DNA of 64,000 bases, from contig JAVBKV010000026.1 of NCBI GenBank assembly GCA_031553885.1, forward strand, positions 6,707 through 70,706, read 5' to 3'. Under the pieces are notes generated by a model. It ran no database searches and had not been told where the DNA came from. It saw only the letters and a program-made list of their open reading frames with translations. The translations under genes were made by a program, and so were the position numbers. Below, piece after piece: positions 9,301 through 18,000 of this stretch. This stretch comes from JAVBKV01 sp031553885 (GTDB taxonomy: Bacteria; Bacteroidota; Bacteroidia; Bacteroidales; Azobacteroidaceae). The first letter of the stretch is position 1. Each line of letters begins with the position of its first letter.

Positions 9301-9466
9301 TTCCTTTCGCATCGGTCATGACTACCACCGTAGGCGCTGTCAGATCCGGGAACACATCGATATCCATTTTCTGAGCGGTGTATGTACCTACAACCACCAG
9401 TAAAACGGCTCCCAGCAATATAAATAATTTGTTCTCCAGTGAGAACTTGATAATCTTATTCAGCAT
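6383..9466 (-). CDS. Heavy-metal-efflux RND pump (CusA/CzcA type)
   Basis: About 1,027 residues from MLNKIIKFSLENK. An upstream in-frame ATG at 9520 would add 18 residues read from AT-rich repeat DNA, so 9466 is preferred. Family features: twelve membrane segments, the PDLTAPTVVV region after the first segment, and GSLVDDAIIDVENVYKRLR with the paired Asp residues of the proton relay in the fourth segment. The two large periplasmic loops have HME-type character. The pump drives metal ions from periplasm or cytoplasm through the adaptor and TolC partner. Substrate (Cu, Ag, Zn, Co or Cd) cannot be told from sequence. Confidence 0.93.
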   Translation of the reverse strand: MLNKIIKFSLENKLFILLGAVLLVVVGTYTAQKMDIDVFPDLTAPTVVVMTDAKGMATEEVERLVTFPIETAVNGATDVRRVRSASMQGYSFVWVEFDWGTDIFKARQIVSEKMVTVATSMPAGVQPVLAPQSSVMGEILFIGLQADSTSLMELRTLAEWTVRPVILATGGVSQVTIIGGEYKQYQVLADPQLMKYYHVSMDELEAVCAGISENSSGGVIRQYGNEYMVRGIARTSNLEELGNSLVKMNAGKPVYLNDVADVQIGSALRMGVASQNAKPAVIISISKQPNINTLNVTENIERNLAELQKTLPPDVKMDTKIFRQADFIETSVDNVAEALLEGAIFVIIILFLFLGSFRTTLISVIAIPLSLLGTVITMHLLGMNINTMSLGGMCIAIGSLVDDAIIDVENVYKRLRQNRKKPESERQSVFTIVFDASREIRASILNATLIIIAAFTPLFFLSGMEGRMLKPLGVAYIVSLFMSLVVAMTITPLLCKLLLSNDKYLDKKQKDSWVARKLAVAYEHSLAWALSHKKPVLFTTIAVFILSVVMFFTMGSSFLPEFNEGALTISAVCKPGVSLDESDRLGKLIEEELLSIPEVKTTTRRTGRGELDEHSQSTNGAEIDVNYDLDKRSQEVFMADVRARLAAIPGVATTVGQPLGHRIDHMLSGTRANIAVKIFGNDLNRLFTLGNQIQNTISDIPGLVDVSVEQQTEVPQLQIRANRPMLARYGISIEEFNRFVRRAFSGEKQTEIYEGQRSFDLILKLKPEYTTEIEGIRSALIDTGDGGKVPLEEVAEIVSVTGPNSVSRENVQRKIVVSVNVAGRDLSSAVQDIQKTISSKIQLPEGYRIEYGGQFESAKNASRTLMLTSLLAIGVIFLLLYQEFKNTKLAGIILLNLPLALIGGVFAVFFSSGVVSIPSIIGFITLFGIATRNGILLISNYQHLRERNISLHETVLQGSSDRLNAILMTALTAALALLPLVFNGDKPGNEIQSPMAIVILGGLLTSTLLNIYIVPIVYELMNKRMKK

Positions 9467-9479
9467 CGTGTTTGTAGTT

Positions 9480-9583
9480 TTGAATTTTAAATTATGAATC
9501 GTTAGATAGGCATTAGCCAATTTCGAATTGGCTTAAATTCCTTATAACTCTTAATTTTTAATTCTTAATTCTTAACTTTTAAT
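9480..9583. repeat. Intergenic low-complexity repeat with hairpin GCCAATT-TCG-AATTGGC
   Basis: The gap between the adaptor and pump genes holds heptad-like words (TTAATTC, TTAACTT; 9547-9583) and a perfect 7-bp hairpin at 9516-9532. The 14-mer at 9509-9522 occurs again, inverted, at 50904-50917 in another intergenic repeat, so this looks like one member of a dispersed family. Confidence 0.6.
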
Positions 9584-11081
9584 GAACATGTCCCGCGTGC
9601 GGATCCAACGCCCCGGACGACTGTGCCAGTTTAACCGATATCGACCCTTTGGTAACTACCCGTTCATTCCGGTTTAATCCTGAAAGAACTTCCGTACGTA
9701 GACCATCCGTCATCCCAATATTCACTTCCCGTTTTTCAAATGATTCGGGTGTGAGTTGAACATATACAAAGAAGACTCCCTGTTCTTCTGTCAGAGCCGT
9801 ATTCGGAATGGTCATCACAGCTTGATCCGAACGTGTACGGATAAAAACCTCCACAAATCCACCCGGAATGAATCCGGCTTTATTATCGACCTGAAAAGTT
9901 ACAGGAATCAGATAATTGTCATCATTAACCGATTTACCGAACGACAACACCCTGCCGTTCAAATCTTCTAACGACCAGGTTACCTGTTTATCCATGCTCC
10001 GGATATTGGCCGACGCGATTAATGGCAATAAAGGAGCATATTTTACTTGAACATCGGCTTTCAGAAGCAGTGTTTTGTTTTTGGATACGCTCACCAACGG
10101 TTGCCCGGCCTCCACATATTGGCCGTTTCCTACAAAAAGCTGCCGGATGTATCCGGCCATCGGGCTGGATACCCGTTGACCATTACCGGAAAAGTTCTTA
10201 TACAAATTGTCGTATACTGCTTTAGCAGTTTCGTATTCCCCCTGGATTTGCAGGAAATCTTTATCCGAAACAATCTTTTCCCTGACCAGTTCCTGGGCAC
10301 GTTTATAGTCCGCTTCCGCTTTGCGATAAGTACTCTGAGCTTCTGTCAGGCGCACATTGACATTATTTTCCGCCATTCCCGAACCGGAAACGGTAAACAA
10401 CTCCTGTCCGGATGTGATGTCTTTACCTTCCACGATGGCATTTCCGGAAAAAAGTACGATGCCCGAAGTCCGGGCAACGATAACTGTTTCATCTCCCTGG
10501 GAAGAAAGCACCTGGGCTGTTGTTTTGATTACCTGTCCGAAAGATTCGACAGCCGGAAGTGCCGTTGCAAAATCAATTTTCCAGGACTGCTCTTTGGAAA
10601 AAGCAATGGCATTGGGATGTACAACGGCCTCATCCTCGGCTGTATGCTCAGCCGTATGCGCATCTGCATAGACTTTTACGACAGGAATAGATAGTCTCGA
10701 TTTTCCCTTTTCCATCTGTACATCCACCTGTAAATTACCATCTCCAACCGTTTCCGGTTGTAATTCAAAATGGTAAATTCCCTTTTCAGAAGGAGCTTCC
10801 AGCGTTTGACGGATCCCCTGGGTTCCTACAATCAGGCTCAGGGTTACTGTACCCGACTCCACCGGCTTAAAATCATTCAATCCGGTGAGATGTAAAAGAA
10901 CAGCAGATTTTTTTCCGACCGCAAAAGGATCGGCTTCTGCATATACCTCATACAGATCGTTATAACCTGTCAGTTGTAATTTTGTATTGTGCGAATGTCC
11001 CGCATGTGCATCTTCATGTTGATGGTTATGACATGCAGAAAACATCACGAGCACAAGACCCATGATAATACTTCGTTTCAT
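9579..11081 (-). CDS. RND periplasmic adaptor lipoprotein, His-rich at both ends
   Basis: 500 residues. The signal ends in VMFSAC (Cys about 16), so it is a lipoprotein. Right after comes a His-rich stretch (HNHQHEDAHAGHSH), and the protein ends in DPHAGHVH. Between them are an N-terminal beta domain, a barrel-sandwich hybrid split by a coiled-coil hairpin (about residues 250-300), and beta-barrel and membrane-proximal domains, as in CusB/CzcB. The His clusters suggest binding of soft or borderline metals. It couples the pump to the TolC-type channel. It lies 16 bases after the His/Asp-rich lipoprotein gene. Confidence 0.92.
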   Translation of the reverse strand: MKRSIIMGLVLVMFSACHNHQHEDAHAGHSHNTKLQLTGYNDLYEVYAEADPFAVGKKSAVLLHLTGLNDFKPVESGTVTLSLIVGTQGIRQTLEAPSEKGIYHFELQPETVGDGNLQVDVQMEKGKSRLSIPVVKVYADAHTAEHTAEDEAVVHPNAIAFSKEQSWKIDFATALPAVESFGQVIKTTAQVLSSQGDETVIVARTSGIVLFSGNAIVEGKDITSGQELFTVSGSGMAENNVNVRLTEAQSTYRKAEADYKRAQELVREKIVSDKDFLQIQGEYETAKAVYDNLYKNFSGNGQRVSSPMAGYIRQLFVGNGQYVEAGQPLVSVSKNKTLLLKADVQVKYAPLLPLIASANIRSMDKQVTWSLEDLNGRVLSFGKSVNDDNYLIPVTFQVDNKAGFIPGGFVEVFIRTRSDQAVMTIPNTALTEEQGVFFVYVQLTPESFEKREVNIGMTDGLRTEVLSGLNRNERVVTKGSISVKLAQSSGALDPHAGHVH

Positions 11082-11097
11082 AAAAAATAGTTGAAAA

Positions 11098-11355
11098 TTA
11101 GTTGACGGAATCAGTTTCTACTACGAATGTTTCCTGAGCCGGTTTGTCATGATCGTGATCACAATCAGCATCGTGCTTATGATCCGCCGTATCATGGTCG
11201 TGGTCGCAATCCTTCCCATGCTGGTGTTCTGTTCCTTCATGTACAGTTCCGTCGGCATGAGTGTGTGTTCCTTCCGGATGATTTTCATTTGTTTTATTAG
11301 TACAGGATGTAAAAATGAGACCGCAAATGGCGAAAATAAAAAATATCTTTTTCAT
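11098..11355 (-). CDS. Small His/Asp/Cys-rich lipoprotein, likely metal-binding
   Basis: 85 residues. The signal peptide ends in IFTSC with Cys about 18. The mature part is almost all His, Asp, Glu and Cys: HTHADGTVHEG, HQHGKDCDHDHD and DADCDHDHD. Such composition indicates a metal-binding or buffering role. Its place directly before the adaptor gene suggests a periplasmic or surface metal chaperone that feeds the efflux complex. I do not recognise a named family. Confidence 0.8.
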   Translation of the reverse strand: MKKIFFIFAICGLIFTSCTNKTNENHPEGTHTHADGTVHEGTEHQHGKDCDHDHDTADHKHDADCDHDHDKPAQETFVVETDSVN

Positions 11356-11470
11356 GATGATGTAATTTAATAAGAATAAAAAAATAGTTGTTTTAAGACA
11401 TCAAGAAACAATGAAATAATAATTACGAATAATTTCAGTTCCTTTAATGTCTTAATTTTCTGAATTTAAA

Positions 11471-11914
11471 TTACACCATAGGAGGGGCCCGCAAACCAAG
11501 GCTGTGGCTCGCGAAAACAGAATGATAATTTATTAAGTAAGGTGGTTGCCGGAAACGTATTTCTTTTTCCGGAGAAGATAAATCATAGTAAATAGTAAAC
11601 AGAACTGCCTGTAATTGCAGAACTGAATGATCATGAATACAGATCGCTGTACACCCATCTTCTTTTGTATCAGAAGGAGATATTAATACAAACTGCTCCA
11701 GGGGACAAGAGCCTTCATCGCCGGTATGATCCGGAGTGTTTGGATGCGAGCAGCAACAATCATCCGCATCATCATCTGTTACATCGTGATGATGGGAAGT
11801 AAAAACAGTAAAATGAGGAATATTCCCATGATGATGGTGAGGAACAACAGCATGAGCCAACACCATCAGGCTGATGATCGAAATTGTCAGTATGGAAGTT
11901 AACTGTTTAAACAT
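11471..11914 (-). CDS. Small secreted or membrane-anchored His/Cys-rich protein (DUF6769-like)
   Basis: About 147 residues from MFKQLTSILTISI, which begins a good signal anchor; an ATG 36 bases upstream would add a poor N-terminus. After the hydrophobic segment come HHHHG, HHHD and DDADDCCCSH, then a Cys-containing region and a hydrophobic second half. The His and Cys clusters imply metal binding. It lies between the barrel gene and the His/Asp lipoprotein in the same direction, so it belongs to the efflux unit. The DUF6769 label is from memory of similar small proteins beside RND efflux genes and is uncertain. Confidence 0.65.
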   Translation of the reverse strand: MFKQLTSILTISIISLMVLAHAVVPHHHHGNIPHFTVFTSHHHDVTDDDADDCCCSHPNTPDHTGDEGSCPLEQFVLISPSDTKEDGCTAICIHDHSVLQLQAVLFTIYYDLSSPEKEIRFRQPPYLINYHSVFASHSLGLRAPPMV

Positions 11915-11959
11915 GCTCTTGCTGGATATATCCCGCAAAAATAGCAACAAATTTCAAAA

Positions 11960-12721
11960 TCACAAAGAATACCTCAACTTTATGGCAAACTCATTCTGAT
12001 ATCCCGTATTTTTTATCAACGGTTGAATAAATTCGAAAGCTACCACTATTTTAGGGAAAAGCGTATAGCCGAATTCCACATCCAGGGGTAAATCAAAAAT
12101 CCTGCTGTTGAAATCATAAGTCCAGGTAGCATAATAACCGATGTACCAACGGGGGGCCCAATAGTCGATATTCGGAACAATTCCCAGCACGCTGATGTGT
12201 CTGCGATCGCTCTGTCCGGCATAATCAAACCGATAATCGACTCCAAGAGTCGCAGAACCTTTCACCTCATCCGCTTTTCCAAAAAAATAGACGGCACCCA
12301 ATTCGGGTCTGAATTGCCATTTCCCGGCTCCCAGTGCCGGATCTGTAGCGGTAGGGAATGCAAATTCGGCACCATACCCCAGGTAAAGACTCTCATACAA
12401 TTCGGTCGCGTGCAGCAAACGAAGTTTGATATCCGAAAGTCCGAAGACATGTGTTCCCGGAAGGTTAGTTTCTGCCAGGGGAAGCTCCACCCTCATGTTA
12501 AAATCACCAGGCATACTAATTCCAGTCCGGATTACATAAGCATTGAGATAACCGTCGCCATCATAATTCGTGCGGTCAAAACGCGGCTGGATATAAGTAA
12601 AATGTCTGTACGGATATGGAAACACTTCTCCGGAACGACCCGTCATCCTGGACTTATCCTGAGCAAAAACAGTCAGAACGAAAAATAAAAAAACGGATAA
12701 AACAACAACGAAATGTTTCAT
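11960..12721 (-). CDS. Outer-membrane beta-barrel protein of the metal-efflux locus
   Basis: 253 residues with a Sec signal peptide ending in LTVFAQ. The mature part alternates aromatic and polar residues in strands and ends in KLRYSL, a typical outer-membrane barrel C-terminus. It resembles the small barrel family annotated as putative outer-membrane transporters (MetA-pathway phenol-degradation type). It is the first gene of the unit, and the next gene starts 46 bases on. Its role may be metal-linked passage across the outer membrane, inferred only from position. Confidence 0.75.
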   Translation of the reverse strand: MKHFVVVLSVFLFFVLTVFAQDKSRMTGRSGEVFPYPYRHFTYIQPRFDRTNYDGDGYLNAYVIRTGISMPGDFNMRVELPLAETNLPGTHVFGLSDIKLRLLHATELYESLYLGYGAEFAFPTATDPALGAGKWQFRPELGAVYFFGKADEVKGSATLGVDYRFDYAGQSDRRHISVLGIVPNIDYWAPRWYIGYYATWTYDFNSRIFDLPLDVEFGYTLFPKIVVAFEFIQPLIKNTGYQNEFAIKLRYSL

Positions 12722-12881
12722 GATACAATGATTTATTTACCGTATAACAGCCGGTTAAAAGCAAATGTTTTTGGAAAATTCGATAATATTCTCGAACTTT
12801 GTGAAATGGACTTCTTACTATTCAACTTTAAATTGAAGCTGAATATCCATAATCTGAAAACTAAATTTTAAAGGCCCTGAT

Positions 12882-13589
12882 ATGAGACTGTTATTATTAA
12901 GTAATTCAACGAATCCGGGAGAAGGTTATTTAGAGTACCCCAAACAGGAAATCAGGAATTTTCTGGGGGAAAAACCGACCACAGTTCTTTTTATTCCTTA
13001 CGCAGCCGTACGGTTCAGTTACGAAGAGTATGAAACCAGGGTGGAAAACCGGTTTGCAGAATTGGGACACCATGTCCGGAGTATTCATCGTTTCTCAGAT
13101 CCGCTGAAAGCGGTCGAAGAAGCGGAAGTGATTGTTGTTGGAGGGGGGAATACCTGGCGTCTGGTACAATTGCTGCACGAAAACGGTCTGATGCAACCCA
13201 TCCGGAAAAAGGTAATCTCCGGAACGCCTTACATCGGCTGGAGTGCGGGAAGCAATATAGCCTGTCCCACTTTACGCACGACCAATGACATGCCGATCAT
13301 CGATCCCATCAGTTTCGATACATTAAACCTGATTCCTTTTCAGATCAATCCCCATTTTTTAGATGCACACCCGGAAGGTTTCGGAGGAGAAACGAGGGAA
13401 GAACGGATTACAGAGTTCATTGAAATTAACCCGGAAATTTATGTTGTAGGATTAAGAGAATCGACGTTACTCCGAAGGGAAGGCGACCAACTTCGCCTTG
13501 TAGGCCCACGGCCGGCCCGGTTATTCAGAAAAGGAGAAACGACGAGAGAGTTGGAGTCCTCAGACGAACTGTCGTTTTTGTTAAGTTAA
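12882..13589 (+). CDS. pepE: Dipeptidase E (alpha-aspartyl dipeptidase, peptidase S51)
   Basis: 235 residues, the usual PepE length. The nucleophile elbow GWSAGSN puts Ser121 where Salmonella PepE has Ser120; Asp136 and His158 fit the other two triad residues by the same one-residue shift. VVGGGNTWRLVQLL and NPHFLDAHPEG are family signatures. The enzyme is cytoplasmic and hydrolyses dipeptides with N-terminal Asp. It is divergent from the efflux unit and converges on an XRE regulator across an inverted repeat. Confidence 0.95.
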   Translation: MRLLLLSNSTNPGEGYLEYPKQEIRNFLGEKPTTVLFIPYAAVRFSYEEYETRVENRFAELGHHVRSIHRFSDPLKAVEEAEVIVVGGGNTWRLVQLLHENGLMQPIRKKVISGTPYIGWSAGSNIACPTLRTTNDMPIIDPISFDTLNLIPFQINPHFLDAHPEGFGGETREERITEFIEINPEIYVVGLRESTLLRREGDQLRLVGPRPARLFRKGETTRELESSDELSFLLS

Positions 13590-13684
13590 GAGCTAAGAAT
13601 TAAAAGTTAAGAGTTAATACACAACAAGAGATATAATTCCTTAAATTTCAACTCTTAATTTTTAACTTTTAATTCTTAACTCTT
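13588..13684. repeat. Heptad-built inverted repeat between convergent genes
   Basis: Arms 13588-13617 and 13655-13684 pair at 27 of 30 positions. Each is made of 7-nt words such as AGTTAAG, AATTAAA and AGAATTA. It begins inside the pepE stop codon and its far arm spans the XRE gene's stop codon (13676-13678), so it probably forms a bidirectional 3'-end hairpin. Confidence 0.7.
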
Positions 13685-14095
13685 CAAGTCTTCCGCGTTC
13701 ATCCCGAACTTACTTTCGAGAATCCGGATCAGATGATCGATCTGTTCGTCTTTCTTCTTCAGTTGGTTTTCCAGTTCTTTCAACCGGCTCTCCAGGAGAC
13801 GAATCACGCCATTCTGATCCGATTTATTATATTTAGTCTTCCGCCCCGAAGTTTTTTCTGCAGAAGGATTTCCGTCAGGATCAGACACGGTATCCAATCT
13901 CACCTCTCCGTTTAACAGCCAATAATAATCAACACCTAAATATTCGGCCAGTTGTTTTACAATGGAACGGCTGGGTCTTACTTTCCCATTAAAGTAATTC
14001 GACAACGTTGCCTCTGTAATCTTTGTATCCTTGGCTATTCTGTAGCGTGAAACCCCTTTTCTGTTAATTGCTTCAATTAGTCGTTCCGAAAACAT
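13676..14095 (-). CDS. XRE-family regulator with C-terminal coiled coil
   Basis: 139 residues. The N-terminal helix-turn-helix (about residues 4-60) reads YRIAKDTKITEATLSNYFNGKVRPS, typical of Cro/CI-like proteins. After a polar linker the C-terminus, LLESRLKELENQLKKKDEQ (about 100-118), is a coiled coil for oligomerisation. It is divergent from a 69-residue unknown gene, with a perfect 19-bp palindrome over that gene's -7 box. This suggests it represses the divergent gene and perhaps itself. The arrangement looks like a small phage-type switch, but no phage genes are nearby. Confidence 0.88.
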   Translation of the reverse strand: MFSERLIEAINRKGVSRYRIAKDTKITEATLSNYFNGKVRPSRSIVKQLAEYLGVDYYWLLNGEVRLDTVSDPDGNPSAEKTSGRKTKYNKSDQNGVIRLLESRLKELENQLKKKDEQIDHLIRILESKFGMNAEDLKS

Positions 14096-14162
14096 TTTAT
14101 TTAGAATAATTATAAATTATCTTTCATACTTAATATTTTAACATTTTAAATTCAAAACTTTA

Positions 14163-14182
14163 AAATTTAAGTATTAAATTTG
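14163..14182 (+). promoter_or_regulatory. Promoter overlapped by a 19-bp palindrome
   Basis: TAAATTTG at 14175-14182 is a -7 element for the plus-strand small gene. It is overlapped by the perfect palindrome AAATTTAA-GTA-TTAAATTT (14163-14181), a good candidate operator for the divergent XRE regulator. Confidence 0.6.
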
Positions 14183-14225
14183 TAGTCAAATATTGCATAG
14201 GACAAATGTATAAAATTTAATCGAA

Positions 14226-14435
14226 ATGGAACTGAAAAACAAAGGAAAAATTGTCCGCAAAATATGTTGGACGGAAACTCTTCGTAACTTAGAAGTAAAC
14301 CAAATCATCGAAGCAGACCTTACAGAAAGGATTAATGTAGTCAGACACATTACCAGAATCAGCAAAGAAGACAACAAAAAATTTTCGACCAGAAAGATAA
14401 GCCAGGTTAAAATGGAAGTAAAACGGGTTCATTAA
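14226..14435 (+). CDS. Small basic protein of unknown function
   Basis: 69 residues, basic (many Lys and Arg), no signal peptide. It contains two predicted helices and a strand-like C-terminus (KISQVKMEVKRVH). It follows a promoter with a palindromic operator and is divergent from an XRE regulator, so expression is probably regulated. I do not recognise a family; a DNA- or RNA-binding role would fit its charge but is a guess. Confidence 0.6.
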   Translation: MELKNKGKIVRKICWTETLRNLEVNQIIEADLTERINVVRHITRISKEDNKKFSTRKISQVKMEVKRVH

Positions 14436-14505
14436 AATAAATTTTTTGTCAGCCTTTTTAACATAAAACCGTATAATGTCCGTTTATATAAGAAAACGGT
14501 ATATT

Positions 14506-15024
14506 ATGCATCCATTAGCTTCGTTTCTGTTCTGCCCCCGTTGTGGCTCCAAGCATTTTTATGAGAATGATTTTAAGTCCAAACGATGTCAGAATTGCGG
14601 GTTTATTTATTATTTCAACTCAAGCTCTTCTACAGCTGCATTCATTACAGATACGGAAGGACGGTTACTGGTTGCCCGTCGGGCCAAAGATCCGGCAAAA
14701 GGTACACTGGATTTACCCGGGGGATTTGTCGATCTTTATGAAACCGCCGAAGAGGCGATCCGAAGAGAAATTTCAGAAGAAACCAGATTAACTATCGATG
14801 ATCCGGTCTATCTGTTTTCTCTTCCCAATATTTACACCTATTCCGGATTGGATGTTCACACCGTAGATTTGTTCTTCCATTGCGTGGCAAACAATCTGGA
14901 CGGACTTCGTCCTGACGATGATGTTGCAGAACTATTTTTTATATCCCCCAACGAACTGAATCCACAGCTTTTCGGATTGACTTCCATCCGGAAAGCGGTC
15001 GAAATTTGGCTTAAACAATCTTAA
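14506..15024 (+). CDS. Nudix hydrolase with N-terminal zinc ribbon
   Basis: About 172 residues from MHPLASFLFCPRCG; an ATG 30 bases earlier would add ten residues of poor fit. The N-terminus has CPRCG and CQNCG, a zinc ribbon like those of NudC or NUDT-type NADH pyrophosphatases. The Nudix box is GGFVDLYETAEEAIRREISEE, which keeps the REUXEE core, but the final Gly of the consensus is Arg (EETRL). The enzyme probably hydrolyses a nucleoside diphosphate derivative. It ends just upstream of the TPR gene promoter. Confidence 0.88.
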   Translation: MHPLASFLFCPRCGSKHFYENDFKSKRCQNCGFIYYFNSSSSTAAFITDTEGRLLVARRAKDPAKGTLDLPGGFVDLYETAEEAIRREISEETRLTIDDPVYLFSLPNIYTYSGLDVHTVDLFFHCVANNLDGLRPDDDVAELFFISPNELNPQLFGLTSIRKAVEIWLKQS

Positions 15025-15051
15025 ATTAAGAATTCCTTTGTATAAAAATTG

Positions 15052-15059
15052 TATCTTTG
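15052..15059 (+). promoter_or_regulatory. -7 promoter element of the TPR gene
   Basis: TATCTTTG matches TAnnTTTG. It places the transcription start near 15066 and so rules out the in-frame ATG at 15038 as the TPR gene start. Confidence 0.6.
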
Positions 15060-15085
15060 CACTCATATCTTTTTCAATGCATTTT

Positions 15086-18000
15086 ATGATGAAAAAAACA
15101 ATCTTTTTTTTGTGCTTTGTTTTTTGCCTTCAATTAACTACGGCACAACGCTCTGCATTCTTCACTTCCGGCAATCGCCTTTTCCTCGAAGGCAAGTCCA
15201 TGTACGACGACCAGAATTATGCCGGATGCATCGACAAACTGAACGCTTTCAAAAAGCAGTCGACAGATGCAGATCTGATACAGGAATCCGATTTCCTGCT
15301 GGCGGCTTCGGCTTTCAACCAGGGACGGAAAGATGCAGGCCTTGAATTGAAAAATTACCTGGACTCCTATCCCGATAGCAGGCATTACGACGAAGCTTGC
15401 TTCATGATCGGATCTACCCATTTCAACGAAAAGGATTACCTGGTAGCCATCTATTGGTTCAACAAAACGAATATCGACAATTTATCGGCTAAACAACAGG
15501 AAGATTATGCTTACCGTACGGCTCTTTCCTGCCTGCAGACAAACAAAAAAGATGAAGCACGCCGTTTATTCGGTATTCTGAAAGACAACAGCAGGACTTA
15601 CAAAGATGCCGCCACCTATTATTCGGCCTACCTGTACTACACCGACGGAGAATACAACCAGGCTTTGCCTTTATTCAACAAAATAAAAGACAACGCCCAA
15701 TTCAAACCCGAAGTCTTGTATTATCTGACTCAGATCAACTTTATTCAGGGACGTTACGCCCAAACAATCCGGGAGGGCTCTTCCTTACTGGAAAATTACC
15801 CGAATCATGAGCATAACGGCGAGGCTTGCCGCATCGTAGGTGCTTCGGCCTATTATGAAGGAGATTATGCCAAAGCCGTTCAATACCTGGGAGAATATGC
15901 TGCTTCAAACAGCACCCCGGGACGTAACGATCTGTATTTGCTGGGCGTCTCTTATTTTCATCAGAAAAATTATGCACAAGCTATCAATTATTTAAGTAAG
16001 AGTGCTCCGGCCAATGATGCCCTGGGACAAAATACGTATCTTTATCTGGGACAAGCCTACCTCAAACAAGGTGATTCCAAAAATGCACTGATGGCGTTTG
16101 AATCTGCATCACGGATGAATTTTGATGCACAGGCAAAAGAAGCCTCCATGTACAATTATGCCATGCTGCTGCACAAAAATTCCGTATCCGCATTCGGAGA
16201 ATCGGTCACTGTCCTGGAAAATTTCCTGAATACATATCCGAAATCCATTTATGCCGACAAAGTGAATGATTGCCTGGTGGATGTTTACCTGACTACTAAA
16301 AATTACAATACGGCCCTTGCATCCATTGATAAGATCAAAAATCCGGGAACTAAAATTCTGGAAGCCCGGCAAAAAATTTATTACCACCTGGGAACGGTCT
16401 ATTTCACCAATACTGATTTTGATTCGGCTGTAACGTATTTCACCAAGGCGATTGCGGCCGGTAGTTATGCCCCCGCAGAAAAAAACAATGCGGTTTACTG
16501 GAGAGGTGAATCTCATTATAAAAAAGGAGAATACGAAGCCGCAGCCAAAGACTACAGGGCTTATTTACAATCCGGCAATACTTCCGGCGATCTTCCTGTG
16601 ATGGCTTATTACAATTTAGGTTATTGCGCTTTCCAACAGGAGCAATATAGCACCGCAAAATCTTCTTTCAACTCGTATATCCAACAGGAAAGAGACAAGT
16701 CAAAAGTAAGTCTGGCCGACGCTTATGCCCGTTTGGGAGACTGTTATTTCTATGACCGCCAGTTTACGGATGCAGTGAATGCATACAATCAGGCGGCTAC
16801 ATTACAACCTTCCATGGGAGATTATGCTGTCTTTCAAAAAGGATTCATCCTGGGATTACAAAAAGATTACAAAGGAAAAATCGCTCAAATGGATAACATG
16901 ATCCAATCGTATCCCGATTCCCGTTACATTACGGATGCCATGTATGAAAAAGGAAGGTCCTATGTAATGTTGGAAAATAACAGCCAGGCGATTCAAACCT
17001 ATGAAAACCTCATCGAAAGATTCCCGGAAAGTACCAACGCCCGGAAAGCAGGGATACAAATCGGCTTGTTGTATTTTAACTCCAACCAACCGGAAAAAGC
17101 GGCTGTCGCTTATAAAAAAGTAGTGGAAAAATATCCTGGGAGCGAAGAAGCCAAAGTAGCCGTACAAGACCTGAAATCCGTCTATTTCGACCTGAATGAT
17201 GTCAGCGGATATGCCGATTACATCAAGTCCCTGGGTGGCTCTGTTAAATTTGAAGCCAGCGAACAGGATTCACTGACTTACCTGGCTGCTGAGAAATTTT
17301 TCATGAAAGGAGATACCAAGCAAGCGCAGACCGGTATGAAAAAATACCTGCAAAGTTTTCCGGACGGTAATTTCAGCACACATGCACATTACTACCTGGC
17401 CGCAACTTATTACGACCAGAAAGACTATGCTGCCGCAAAACCGGAATATATGAAGGTACTGGAAGCCGGCAACAATAAATTTACGGAAGAAGCGGTAGCC
17501 CGTGTAGCCGAGTTGCAATATAAAGACCAGGAATACGAAGCTGCATTATTCTCTTACGAACGGTTACAGAATACCGCGGAAAGTAAAATCAACCAGAACA
17601 TCGGTTCGTTGGGAATCATGCGATCGGCTTTCCAATTGAAAAAATATGCGGATATAATCAAAGCATCCGACCGGTTATTAAAAGAGCCTTCCCTTGATCC
17701 TGAAATGGCTGTTGAAACCAGGTATTACCGGGTGAAAGCATACTGGGGACTGGGAGAAAAAGGACAAGCACTGAGTACATTGACCGAATTGGCCAAAGAT
17801 ACCCGGACTGCTTTCGGAGCTGAAGCCAAGTACATGCTGGCACAGTATTATTACGACAATAAAGACTGGAACAAAGCGGAAGCGGAAGTCCTGGATTATA
17901 TTCAGAAAGGAACTCCGCATGCTTACTGGCTGGCTCGCAGCTTTGTCCTGTTATCGGATGTTTATGTAGCCAAGAAAGACATGTTACAGGCACGCCAATA

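Noticed and set aside
9467..9520. 18-residue N-terminal extension of the RND pump
   Set aside because: The codons come from low-complexity repeat DNA, and homologues begin at MLNKIIKF-like sequences.
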